Below are positions 1 through 11,325 of a DNA stretch of 64,000 bases, piece by piece (the stretch's first letter is position 1; each line of letters starts with the position of its first letter). The stretch covers positions 4,263,354-4,327,353 of the forward strand of contig CM041198.1 in assembly GCA_023078555.1 (NCBI GenBank), given 5' to 3'. Source of the DNA: Ulva prolifera (lineage: Eukaryota > Chlorophyta > Ulvophyceae > Ulvales > Ulvaceae). Under the pieces are notes generated by a model. That model ran no database searches. It was not told where the DNA came from and saw only the letters and a program-made list of their open reading frames with translations. The translations under genes and the position numbers were made by a program.

Positions 1-1
1 A

Positions 2-1133
2 GCCATCATCGACCATGCGCACGTGTTGGCGGCCCAGGCCGGGCCCAGTGCGCATGCCATGGCCACGAGCGCCGAGCTTGGCTGCCGCCGCAGTGTGGCC
101 GATGCCATGCCATCTGTAGACTATGCGGCGTCCGGGGGCCACGGGTCCGGGCCCCTCCAGCCACTCGTGCCGCACGCCGCACACGAGCCCGCCTGCCTGC
201 CGCCGGACGTGCCGATCGTGGACCTGGCGGACGTGGAGGCCGCAGTGCGTGCGTACGAGATCCAGAGCTCATGCATGGACGACATGCATGACTGCTCGTC
301 AGAGATCAAGCGCGGGCCCCCTGGCAGCCGAGAGGTGTGTTTTCCTGTCCCGCCTCAGTGCGAGCTCCTGACCACCTGCCTGTGAGTGTGGTGCTGAATT
401 CCCTTGAGTGTCCACATCCATACCGTCCATGCACACATATTTTTTGGTCGCATGTCTGCTCCGAGCCTGGCAGGAGCACGGTACCCTACACTGTCGATCT
501 CTGCGTAGCAGTGCGAAGGCCTGCTGGCGCACCAGGGTGAGGCTCTGATGCTGTCTGCTGTGCTTGACGGTGATGTGTCCGATGGACTTTCCGTGGCTGG
601 CACACAGGGGTGCCTCCAGTGATGGTGCACCCGCATGACTGACGCTCTTGCAGAGCAACGCATCATCCGCATCGGCCTTGTCACAGGCATGGCACGCGCA
701 GGAGGCGGGTGGCCAGCAGTGCCTCGAGCTGCTGCGAGGCGCGCACCTTCGGCCATGGAGCGTCACCGCCGAGTCCGTCTTCTCGCGCCTCCGCAGCCTC
801 TCCATCAACCACACCACCGGCCACGACTACTGTGCCGCGCTCGCGCCGCACCTAGAGGCGATGGCCGGGCTCAAGTCCCTCGACATGTCGAACACGGAGC
901 TGTGCGCGGCGGGCGCGGCCGCGCTCGCGCCGCGCCTCCCTGGCCTGCGCTCGCTCAAGCGGCTCAACCTGTCGGGCAATCGGCTGGGCAGCGAGGGGGT
1001 GCGGGCGCTCGCGCCGGTGCTAGCGCGCCTGCCGAGCCTACGCCAGCTGGACATCCGGGACAACGGCGTCGCAATGCATGCGCTGCATGAGGTTGAGGCC
1101 ATGCTGTCGGGGGATGTTGTGCTGCTGTGCTAG
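2..1133 (+). CDS. Leucine-rich-repeat (RNI-like) protein, 3' part
   Basis: Two exons are visible: the open frame from the left edge to 334, and 654-1133 (stop TAG). The intron 335-653 has donor GTGTGT and acceptor TTGCAG and is phase 0. The second exon holds about three ribonuclease-inhibitor-type leucine-rich repeats. The signature is a run such as LKSLDMSNTELCAAGAAALA, then LKRLNLSGNRLGSEGVRALA, then LRQLDIRDNGV. These repeats form a solenoid used for protein binding; the partner cannot be read from the sequence. The last 20 residues leave the repeat register and end in VVLLC. The 5' part lies outside the window, so the full domain set is unknown. The first visible exon (about 110 residues) matches nothing I recognise. 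A TGTAA signal 734 nt after the stop could end the mRNA. Confidence 0.75.
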
Positions 1134-1866
1134 GAGAGGGTGGGGGCCGCGCCGCGCAGCACACTGGGATGGCCGCAGCTGCCGTGAGCCTGTTTGTGAG
1201 GTCGCAGCAGCCAGGGGGGGGCGGGAACGCCATTCACAGGCAGCCGCCATGCCAGCGCCGTGCGCGCGTTTCACCCCGGCCTTCTCGACCCGACTTGTTC
1301 TCTGGAGTAAGGATTTTCAATGCTGTGGGTGGGCATGCATGCCAGGCATGCATGTACGTCTGCTCACGCGTGACCACGTGGTACATGCGATAATTGCGTT
1401 TGATGCACGCACATGGATTGTACAGCGCTAGAGCCCTACAGCGTAGACTCTAGCAAGGGGGGGGGGCAGGCTCGAGTGGCGGGCACGCGGTGTGCCGCGC
1501 TTCATCCCCCGCGAGAGGCATTCTGGAGGGCAGATTGGTGCAGCAGATGTGGCTGCAGCACTGCATAGCACGAGACCCCTTTTCTTCATATTTTCGGCAT
1601 GCGCGTGATTTGCTGAGGGGAGAGCATCGGTGGGAGCGGCCGTACTGCTGCGACCGCCGCCGGTGACTTAAGAATGGATGTGAGTTTCGTCGGGGGCCAT
1701 GAATTTTCAGTGTTTCGCCGCCGTTTTTCCGGGCGGGTGATGCGTGTGAGCCATTTGCTTTGACATCTTTCGATCATGGCTTGCTTTGGTCCTTTTCTGT
1801 GGATTTCTTACCAATGCTGTCATGCAGCACAGCTGCGCCATCGTCGGTGGCGGTTCTTCAACAATC

Positions 1867-1871
1867 TGTAA
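1867..1871 (+). terminator. Possible polyadenylation signal of the LRR gene
   Basis: This is the first TGTAA downstream of the LRR stop codon. TGTAA is the usual green-algal near-upstream polyadenylation element. It implies a 3'UTR of about 750 nt. Just after it, 1936-1978 contains two near-identical copies of a CTGTCACCCCCAGAG motif. Confidence 0.35.
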
Positions 1872-3849
1872 AACAGTTGCGCGCATGGTCATGCAAGTTG
1901 GCATTTATTTAATGCACTGGTGTGGAGTCTCTGAGGGCTGTCACCCCCAGAGTTCCGAGGCCTGTCACCCCCAGAGTGATTCCCTATGAATGGTGGACAC
2001 TGCCCAGCACAGCCACAGCTGTGCACTGACATGTCTCAAAGCAGCTTTGTATTCCCACCACTGCTGCGCCCCGTACAATCACCAACCGCTGGTGTGTGAG
2101 GCTCCGACTCTCCACGTTCCTGAATGCCTGTATCCAAGATGCTGCTGCTGTTGCATCACAGTAGCATAACATACCTCGCGCGGAATGCGCTGCGCTGTCT
2201 GTCGTCAGCATAATTCCTGGCATCATGCCCTCGACCAGCAAAAGCGAGGTGCCCAGTGCAACATTCACGGTGATCACTTGCGCGTTGACATCGGGCCTCT
2301 CGTCAGAGTCAACACGTCCGGAGAATATTCGTTGCCGTTCAATGACTAGCCGCATGACCTTGTACTAAACATTTCTCAGTCGTGCTGTACACAACAGGCC
2401 AATGTCAGGTCAGGTCATTGTATGTACGGCTGCAAGCTCCAGCATGGCGATAAGTCCACGGCGAGCCCATGCCCGCGTGATAGTACCTCTGCCACGCGTT
2501 CATCACAGTGCGCCATTCGCTGATTGACCGGGCTGCATACGTGCTGTAGCATTACAATTGCGGACAGATGTGTGCTCATTGCTTTGTTGGTGTGTCTGGC
2601 CACTTCGAGAATTTCAGCACAGCAGCTGGCAATCCCACATACCTGGGCAGGCTGTCCAGGGCGGCATACCCGTGGATACGGCTCTCATGCCTTGTCGAAC
2701 CGTGCAAGGAGGATTCTATGCTCCTCAGGTGACCGTTGAGCTTGTGATGCGCCATGTCTTTGCTCCAGTGCTGATCAGCCCCAGCTCCGCAGGTATTTCC
2801 AGACATAGGCACCTCCCGCACAGCAACGTGTGCCAAGCCGAGGCTTGATGACGCCAGGTGTTGAACTTCTCAAGCATTTGTTGATGTGATCTGCAGTGGC
2901 TACATGGCTTGACTTTGCTGCATGGCAAAGGCCTCTCCACCTGGCAGGCCATGCGGGAGTGTAGTAAACTAATCTGGATCAACTGAGCCATTTCCTGAAG
3001 AGGATATTTGGCGTATTGAACCAGCAACTGCAGTTGCAGCAAGTGTGAACTGCATCTCTTCCCTGCTCGATTTCTCAAACGTCGATGTGCATGTGATGAC
3101 ATTTTGCAATACGAGCATGATATAGAGAACAATATAGATGTTATTTGATTGACTTGACGTTCTTTGATTGACCACTGATCAAATCCAACGACAGTACAGT
3201 TTTGCTAGCTAAATGCTGCTGCAACCAACTGTGGCTGGAAGCCCCACTTAACGCAGGTTTGACACATTGCAGAGCGAATCACATCAACGTGTATATGCGC
3301 TCAACGGGAGTCTGGCAAGCAAATGGCCGCACAGGCCAGGAACGCTCCAGTCGCTGTGTCCTCAAACCTCGATGAAGACAACAGCGACATGAGAAGCTTG
3401 CTATCACATGCCGCATGCAGCAGCTCATCACCATTCACACAGACCAGGTACTTCAAGCACCGGCCGGGCAGCTGAAGCACACAACATGAATCACTGCCTT
3501 AGCAAGGCAGGAGTCAGGGTAGACACCTGTACGCGGAAGCAGCCAACCTGCCAACGGATTCTTACATTAGTTCGAAGCAAGGCCAGAAGAAATGGGCCAT
3601 GCTGGGACATGTTTGCTACAATCAGAGCATCAGAAAGCACATGTTGCCATGCCATACACGGCCCTACAGCACCACCGTGCGCGCACACGTGAGAATTTAC
3701 CACCAGCCCAGGCCATCTTGCTGTGGCAATGTCAAAAGTCAACCAGCTTCACACATGCCGCCTCCAGCATGCAATTCAGTGGAGGGAGAATTCACGCAAG
3801 TGGGCGGCAGCCGTCGCGGGCATGCCGCCACAGGGGACTGCAGGCTAGT
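1872..3849. other. Unassigned spacer with isolated exon-like segments
   Basis: No complete gene could be built here. On the minus strand there are segments with good donors (CTGCCCAG|GTATGT near 2646, GCAGAG|GTACT near 2488, CGCGAG|GTATGT near 2175) and short open frames, for example PVNQRMAHCDERVAE (about 2488-2532). Their phases did not chain into one reading frame. A minus-strand gene of unknown function between about 1984 and 3250 is possible. Part of the right end (about 3562-3849) is probably the 3'UTR of the VAP gene. Confidence 0.3.
3562..3566 (-). terminator. Possible polyadenylation signal of the VAP gene
   Basis: TGTAA on the minus strand, 284 nt beyond the distal VAP stop codon at 3850. 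It would serve both alternative last exons. Confidence 0.35.
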
Positions 3850-3921
3850 TCAGAGGAAGTAGCCTAGCAGGAACGCCACCAGAGCGATCGGAAGCAAGTG
3901 CACCACCCGATAGCCCGACAC
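3850..3921 (-). other. Alternative last exon (second tail anchor) of the VAP gene
   Basis: A 72-nt open segment follows a good acceptor (TGTGCATGCAG) and encodes 23 residues plus stop. It starts VSGYRVVH and ends in a hydrophobic helix, LLPIALVAFLLGYFL. It is phase 0 and so joins exactly to the VAP donor at 4783, like the proximal last exon at 4328-4474. The ending is closer to the classical VAP tail anchor than the proximal exon is. Both exons encode a C-terminal membrane helix, so they look like mutually exclusive alternatives. A decayed duplicate is the other reading. No transcript evidence is available here. Confidence 0.5.
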
Positions 3922-4327
3922 CTGCATGCACAGACATCTCAGGCTGCTACATCCCTCCACCTGCGCCGTGGTGTGGCGGTAATACTGATGTTGTGACAGC
4001 ACCCTCTCGGGCTTCACATCTGGGATACGACACATCCGAGGATTTCATGCTGAGGCAGCCGCCGTGTGTATGAGACAACTGGGGACTGCCGGTCTCGCAG
4101 CGCTGCAGAATGACAGAAATTGTGCATATGCTGCAGCAACGCCGATGGTACACGTGGCAGAGGCGGAGCGGTGAGGGGCGGCGGCGTGCGCAGGCGTGGC
4201 AGCCCCGGCCCGGGCGGGAGGCGTCGCCAGGGTGGCTTGCACCCCCGGCAGCCTCCCCGCCGCCCCCACCCTCCCCGCCTGGGCTACAGACGCACCGCAC
4301 ATGTACGGCCAGGATGCGCGCCGCCCC

Positions 4328-7199
4328 TCACCGCAGGTACACGCCCAGGATGTACGCCACTATAGCCACAAGCAGCAGGTGCAGAAGGGTGATGCTGCTG
4401 GGGGAGGCACTGGCAGCCCCAGCACCATTTTTGGTGCCCACCTGAACGCCACCACCACCAGGCTCACCGCTGGCCTGCCACGCACAGGACCATGGAGCTA
4501 CAGATGCAAGTACCAACGCATGTGGAGCACCACTGCATTCCCGGCAGCTCATATCTCAGCGACGAATATGTCAGGTAGATGCACATGCCCGCATTGACAC
4601 AGTCGCCAAAGCTGCAACACGGTACGGTTTGGCCTCTCCATCACATCATAAGCGGATGGAGCATGGGTCGATGACATTCACTCAGAGCACGGCTAGCGCC
4701 TAGGATCCCGAGCGGTCCACAGCACCTCCAATGGACACATCGAGGCTGGGCGGTCAGGTCAGCAGATGTCGCCGGCGGCGCACCTTGGCAGACATCTCGG
4801 TGCTGCGCAGCTCGGCAAGCGCGAGCTGTTCCCGGAGCTTGCGGTTCTCCGTTTTATAGTCGTCCAGGGATACGGGCATATCCCGGCTGATCGCGCCGGT
4901 AGCGCCGCCCGCCGTCTTGTGTGCGATGTTGCTCGTGTCGGATGAGTTGAGCAGCTCGGCGGTCTCCGAGGCCTCCAGCACGGGCGACGGCGGCTGCGGC
5001 GGCGCGCCGAGCGTCACCTTGAGTTTCTCCTCGTGCAGGCGCTGCAGGCGGCACACGTGTTGGAGCATGCCCGCCAGCGCAGCTGCTTATTCACGGTGCC
5101 CAAACAGCGAGAAGGACAGGACGTATGCAATGGCCAACGCAGATGCTCAAGAGCGACAAAACGTGCATCACGCCACTGCATATTGCCGAAAGCCTAAACG
5201 GGGACACTAGGCAAGACCACCTGGGACGACGACCTAGACCTTTGAAGGCAACTCGAGATATCACAGCGTGCAGAAGTACACACTGTTCGTCTGTCCGTTA
5301 CGCTGCAGCAGGGACACACGCGCAACGCACGGCAGACACGAGATGCTGCAGCTGAAGAAAAATCCGCACAGGCACGTGCAAGACACTGCAGCAACATCCC
5401 GGAGGCAAGGCGCACCGGGTTCTCCTTGCGGTTGAAGTAGTCGGCAGACTTGCCTTCAGCGTCAGACTTCACTGACTGCACGCACAAACCAAAATCCTCT
5501 TCGAAAACGAGCACGATCTGACTTTAGGCGTGTATATGGACATCACACCTGCCCTCCACCAGGTGACAGCAAGGACATGCATTGTTAATCCTATTGCAAT
5601 CGGGTGTCAATGTTCAGCTGAAAGAAGAGAGCAAGCCACCAGACACATGCCACCTATCATTGCATGAACTTCCGTGCGTGTACCCAGTTCCGATCATGGC
5701 GACTGTGCTAAACCAGGCAGGTGCTGATGCCAGGAGGTTGATCATGGAGCAACACAGATGAAATGCCCGGGCAGGATGACTGCACCTTTAAGTGCTCGTG
5801 ATCAACGACACTTTGTCAAATACATCATGATCATGCCACAGACATGTGTACGGGATGCAGCCTGTGGATGCGGATGGATGCGGACCCAGTCAGCTGGCAC
5901 AGGTGTGCTCTGTATCAAGAATTTGTCCTTGCACTCTGCAGCGGTTGCAGCTGTGATGTCCTTGCTCTGCTGCATGAAGACCTTGACTTCCATGGTAGAT
6001 TTGGGTGCAACAACATCCTGCATGCACAATAACTTGTCATCACAGCCAAGCAGAACTGTGCACATGGCAGGGGCAGCAACCATCCACTGCTTCACAGTAT
6101 GTGCGCGTACGCAAAAAGAGCTAAAATCAGAGTTTTATGAAGATGCGAAGTCGTCAACGTGGTGGTCAGTACCCACGGCATCAGGCTGACAGCGCTGCAG
6201 CAACAACCAGTGCAAAAGACAGATGCAAATCGAGACATTCAACCGCTGGCTGCAGCGTCAGGATCCCAGGGCCATCTCAAGAGAACCTTCCCTGCTTGCT
6301 TTTGATGATACAGCATCGCTGTTCCGCAGCTTCAGCGGTGGACTGCTTTGCCAGTCGATCAATCCCACGGTCCATTGGCTGGCTGCAACGCATCGCTATG
6401 AGCGACACAAATGCTGCCTCGGACTTACGTTTGCGCAGTCGCTGGAGTTCTGCTTACGTCGGTCGAGCGTGACAGATTCTTGAAATGCAACTGACAATCG
6501 AGCATCCGGAGTCGATACCGCGAGGGCGAGAAGTCCGATACAGCACAGCAGCACATCAAGATATGAAGTATACATCAAGGATGGTGTGTACGATCGTAGG
6601 AAACAAGGGCCGTAGCCAGGAGTCAAAGGTGCTCACCGCGCTGGGCTTCACGCAGTATCTCTTTGGGGCCGTGGTCTTCACCTGCAGGATCAAATCTCTT
6701 CATGTTTTGGCCAAATGATTGTATCGATAGTGTTCTTGGAATTGCGTTCACTGTGCAACGTTTCGATGGAAGTCAGAGATGCCGTGGATCCAGCATCGAC
6801 CACGACGGTACCAGCGAACCGCCAACCATCTGAAACTTCCATACTTAGCTGTCAGATGATTGCCACGGCGTACCTTAAATGCGACGTTGGAGTCCGAGTG
6901 GTTGGACAGGTACATGATGGTCGGTGGCTGTTTCTTACTATCCGCTGCATAAGAAAAAAGGCCAGCTGAAATAGGATAATGAGGATGTGATCACTCAAAG
7001 CTGGCCTGCTCGGCGAGGTGTGATGCCTCACAGACCGCCAAGCCTTGCGCGACATGTCCGTGTGAGAACAGCTCATCAAAAGAAGGCCATCCACTAAAAC
7101 AATAATTGTATTCTATGGCAGACGTCGTCGCCTCACTGATGGCATACCTCGGAAGTACAAGTCTTTTGGAGAGACGTCCAGGTGCCCAGCGTCGGTCAT
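4328..7199 (-). CDS. VAP/VAP27-type vesicle-associated membrane protein (MSP domain)
   Basis: Seven exons: 7148-7199, 6874-6944, 6637-6681, 5901-6017, 5416-5475, 4784-5041, 4328-4474. They give 750 nt and 249 residues. The ATG at 7199 is followed directly by the first MSP strand (LDVSPKDLYFR). The MSP domain covers about residues 6-125 and carries the family signature NVAFKVKTTAPKRYCVKPSA and the later strand ECKDKFLIQS. Then come a Pro/Ser linker, a coiled coil (DDYKTENRKLREQLALAELR, about 165-195) and a C-terminal transmembrane tail anchor (about 230-247). VAP proteins sit in the ER membrane and recruit FFAT-motif partners at membrane contact sites, for lipid transfer and ER-plasma-membrane tethering. 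All six introns join in phase. With the distal last exon at 3850-3921 the protein would have 224 residues. Length and domain order are normal for the family. Confidence 0.93.
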
Positions 7200-8773
7200 C
7201 GTAACAACGGCACTTGCGATCAGGAACCTGAACTACTAGCCAGTTTGGTGTACTTGACGAATGTAATTTTCTCGAGTTGTGCTTGGCCCGGACAAGGGGT
7301 ACACGTTGTTGTTCACAAATGTGCGGCAAGCCTTCTGAGTATGATTTTGCAGCGGAAGCCGTCTGGAGAGCTTACGACAACCATGTATCGAGGTCTCTAC
7401 ACGTGTAACTTGTTTCTCCTGGCTTCACGCCCGTCGTCCAGCAGAGCTAGCAGGACGCATCATGTTACGGCCTCATGCATTCTGTCGGACCTTCATGCGT
7501 AGCGTTCAAAACCTGTATCACAGGCTGGATTCGCGTCAACAACTTGCTTACGGCTCGAACGTGCTTTGCCCGGATCTGTCGACGACCTTTGCTGATCATG
7601 CTTCGTGTTATTTGCAGGCGGGCGCGTCATAAGGGCATTTGCAGTTTCGTGCGCTCGAGTGCAAAACAACGGCACAGACATGCAACATGCCGTGATAGTA
7701 GCTGTCAGAAGAATAGCGTGTACATTGATGCAACCGTCAAGCGATGTCGCGTTGCGGTGGTCACGGTCACCTGTTCCTGTGTAGTGCGTTCAAGTATCTG
7801 GCGTGTGCGCTTACGGGTTTGAAGCGATAACGATCTTCAGCAACCGGAAAGAATCGTTAGGTCGCATGAAATGGCTCAGCATCCGACCCAATGTGGACTT
7901 ACTGACCGTCATTCCCCGGGGCGTCCATACTCACGTGTGTGCATATCCGCTTTCAATCTGGTGTGTTGTCTTACAGAGACATCAGTGTGGACAGCCGAAT
8001 TCCTGAAGTTGGAATATCTTTTGCCCGTACGGCATCTGCATGCCGATCTGACAAGTTTGCAGCACAATCCGGGCGATGTTACCCAAGGGCAGGCAGTCAC
8101 CAGCCGTTGAGCACTGCGCCAACGTCGTCGCAGTCGGGCACTACCTGCCCACCTGCTCTCGTGCCAATGCACCCTCTCAAGCTTTTGCAATGCCATGGAT
8201 GAGATGAGCTGCGAGAGTTTGCTAGTCACCGTCACGCCCATTGACACCTCGTGCACTTGGCTGGCTCTACTTGTAGTTACTGGTTCACATCATCTCAGCT
8301 GTGTTGCTGTTGGTGTATGCCTGTTACGGGTTCCGAACCTCCACACAAGATTGGCGCCATCTTGTGGTATTGCTGGTCGGGAGCAGCCAGGGCAGCAATC
8401 TGGTCAAGCAAGTGTTGACATCAAGTTGGGAACGCAGGTCACACGCATGAGGAATGTGATGGGCCACGATGCATGTGGAACAGGCCACATCGCATGACCG
8501 TGATGGAGTGAGTGAGGCATCAAACAAAACTGCTGCCAGGCAACCCGACTGTGAGCACCACATGGGTTTCTGGCCAGCGTGGCATGATAATCTGAACACG
8601 CTTGTTGCCCATCTGTGGCTGCCAGAAGACGATGAGGAGTTTGGCACTCTGCCAAGAGCGCCCACGTGCAGCAGGGAACCCCAAAATGTATGGTAAGATA
8701 CTCGCTTTGATACAGGCTCGCAGGAAGGCCCAGGGCCATCAGGTCCTTCCAGCTTCAGCTTCCTGATCTCTTC
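7200..8773. other. No supported gene; 5' flank of the VAP gene
   Basis: The first few hundred bases should hold the VAP promoter and 5'UTR. No TATA box or other element could be placed with confidence. Short open frames exist on both strands, but none has family resemblance, codon bias or splice-phase support. Confidence 0.4.
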
Positions 8774-8874
8774 TTAGTCTTCTAGAACAGGCGTCAGCTT
8801 CCCGGCCAGCTTGCTCATGGCGTACCCATGCATGATGCCATTGCCGTCGCACCCTCTGTGAACTCGGCACCAGT
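8774..8874 (-). CDS. Candidate last exon of an unidentified minus-strand gene
   Basis: Acceptor CCGCTGCAG is followed by a frame of 32 residues and stop TAA: WCRVHRGCDGNG, then IMHGYAMSKLAGKL, ending TPVLED. Composition is protein-like. About 100 nt upstream on the same strand (roughly 8970-9085) another frame reads SALGCFDKHHKASPWDSDVS, also without stops. I could not find a donor that joins the two in phase, and I do not recognise the family. Treat this as a hint of a gene between about 8774 and 9900. Confidence 0.25.
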
Positions 8875-10360
8875 CTGCAGCGGCTATAAACGATAGAGAA
8901 CGCGAGGAAAGCGCCAGGTACTTGAAGTCTATATCACATGTAGATGGAAGTCAATGTAATTGTGTGTGTGCGCCGGGATGCCGCTGCCGACGGTGTGAAG
9001 CAGGCGGCAGCACCACGAGACGTCGCTGTCCCAAGGTGATGCTTTGTGATGCTTGTCGAAGCAGCCAAGTGCTGACCTACGTGGGAAACGCTAGGCGCAT
9101 CAATACATGCAGCACCACATGCTCTGGTTTTGCAATCACTCGGCCAACACAGGGCCCGCCCACGCCAATTCATGCTGTAGATGCTGTGGCATAGGAGGCA
9201 TGCACAAGGGCGTGCTTGTTCCACTGGCTGGCTGGCCAGAGGCGCCGCAGGTACTACTATGGCAGGCTTCCGAGCCCGGGAGGGCGGCGACCTGCGTGTG
9301 CCGATGTGAATGAGCAAAAGCGCAAGATGTAGTGACTGTGGATCAAGGAGGGCTGCGCCGCTCAGAAAACAGCGCCCCTTACGGCAGTTTCCGGCATGGT
9401 TACGTTGTTCTTGTCATGTCCAGACTCGTCTTGTGCAGGTGATCGTGGAGAAGAGATTGCACGTGTGATGGCAAGAGCACAAACATCAGCAGCTGGGTCG
9501 CCAGCCCCGCTCTGCCCGTGCCTGGCTATAGTGCTCCCTCCTTGCAGAGGCTTCGCTACCGCAGTGGTGATGCGGTGTCGCTCGGGGGGGCCCCTGCTTC
9601 CAGCGTCGGGCGCTCCCCCATTCTTTCCCAGGACCGGTGCATGCTGCCTTGCGGCGCCACAGACAAAGCGGTAGTCGACGTTGAACACTCGAGCAGATTA
9701 CACGAGGTTGTGGGCATTGCATGGCGGGACACTGGGAGGGCTGTATAGCATCGCAGTCAGGCACACTCGATCTGGAACTGATGTGGGGCGGTTGGACACT
9801 GGCGGAGCATGCGCAGGGCATGTGATATCCTGAGGACATGGCTGCCTCTTCACCTTTTGGCGTGCAGTAAATCCGTCACAAACAATACGCTACAAATGTT
9901 GTTTGCTCAGAATATATGCAATGTCTACCGAGAAGGGGCCGATAAACTCTCCCTCCACCATGCGTCTGCCGCGTTCGAAATGGTCCGCCCGGAATGTTAC
10001 CGGGACAGATCTTTTGGCGTGCAATAAATGTGGCAAAAGCCTTCATGCCGATGGCATCATCGCTGCGCAGCTGTGGGGCTTCACAAGAATAGGCGGGTCT
10101 GTGGGAAGCTGTGATCGATCGACTTCCGACTGTTGAGCCGACAGCTGTTGGATCTGTCCAGCAATACATCCAGGCGCCACACTCCGGTGAGTATGGCAAC
10201 CATCATGCGTGTCCTGCACAGGCGCCACACTGAGGTTGTCACACAAGCTTGGGTGTCCACTCCCATGCATGTGTGACCCTCATCCCCTGGACCATCCCCC
10301 CGCGCAGTTTCCCACACAGTGCTGAGTGCCCCCCGATCTCTCCACTGCGCACTCCTGCAG
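8875..10360. other. Unassigned region
   Basis: Apart from the exon-like frame near 8970-9085 (minus strand), nothing could be built. A plus-strand frame at about 9563-9748 (GDAVSLGGAPASSVGRSP and onward, ending DTGRAV) follows an acceptor-like CGCTACCGCAG but has no recognised similarity. Confidence 0.3.
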
Positions 10361-10568
10361 GCGCATGCGGGCCGCGGTGCAGAAGACTTGTTGTGCTTGA
10401 CTCCTGCCGAGGTGACTACATCTGGCGCCGATGCCATCGATGCTCACTGATCAGCACAGACCTGCTTGTCTGCAGGCTTACTGCTCGAGTGTGCGGGGGT
10501 GCTTGGCGGAACCTGTGTTGCGGCCCTCGGAGCACGCGGCCGTGGTGGCAGCCAAACCTGCGTGGTGA
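10361..10568 (+). CDS. Candidate terminal exons of an unidentified plus-strand gene
   Basis: Two phase-0 segments join cleanly: 10361-10411 (after CTCCTGCAG, donor GAG|GTGACT) and 10476-10568 (after TTGTCTGCAG, stop TGA). Together they read AHAGRGAEDLLCLTPAE plus AYCSSVRGCLAEPVL and end EHAAVVAAKPAW. The 64-nt intron is short. A second chain through the same splice sites in another frame is also open, so the frame is uncertain. TGTAA occurs at about 10613 and 10986. Family unknown. Confidence 0.2.
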
Positions 10569-11325
10569 GCTCGCCGCTGCTGCAGGTTGCGGTCAGCGTG
10601 CCCGCGGCACATGTAAATGGGTGGTACCGGTGCGGCTGTCCAGCCGTGTGTCCCATGCGGCAGGGGGACATTGTCGCAGCGGCCGGCCCCATCCCTGTAC
10701 GGAGGGGGGGGGATGGGCCACGGGGTGGTGTCTGCTGTGCAAGTGCACGGACCTGCTGCAAGTATTTACACTGTATTGTTGGCCTGGGCCCGGATCAGGT
10801 ATTGGTCCATGTGTGCAATGCTTTACGACGAGCGGCAATGTATGCATTCCCTTTTGTGGAGTATGTATCCTGTCGGTGCCCAACACACCACAACTGGTGT
10901 CCGGATGGCTGTCTGGCAGGATGAACATGACGTCGCCTATGCATGTGCAGCAGCCAGCGTGCGTAACAGAGCGGCGAATTCCATGTAAACATTCACAGCT
11001 TTGTTGTTACAACCACTGCTTCGGTCTATGCAGCCCATCAACGTCTTCAGTACTTCTCCAGTTCGACACACAAGTCCCCGTTCATGGCCCGTGCGAGCCT
11101 TTGTAGGTGCGTGTGTGTGGGCTAGCAACTTGATACTACTGAGACCTGCAGGCAGTCCTGTGACATCGAGATCGTTGTCCAAGATAGGTCTCTTCGCGTT
11201 GGCATAGCAGCGCAGCCAGGTTATGTCACCGACTGCGTGAAGAATGCCAAGCACCGGTTGCAACCACCCGACAGCGCCATCAGGAACGCCCTCACGTCCA
11301 AGTTGTCAAGAACTCCTTGAATAGC
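10569..11325. other. No supported gene
   Basis: Possible 3'UTR of the preceding candidate (TGTAA near 10986) followed by the 5' flank of the coiled-coil ORF. Nothing else seen. Confidence 0.35.

Noticed and set aside
10249..11106. 285-codon plus-strand frame
   Set aside because: Cys/Arg-rich with no domain, no codon bias and conflicting alternative frames; read as chance.
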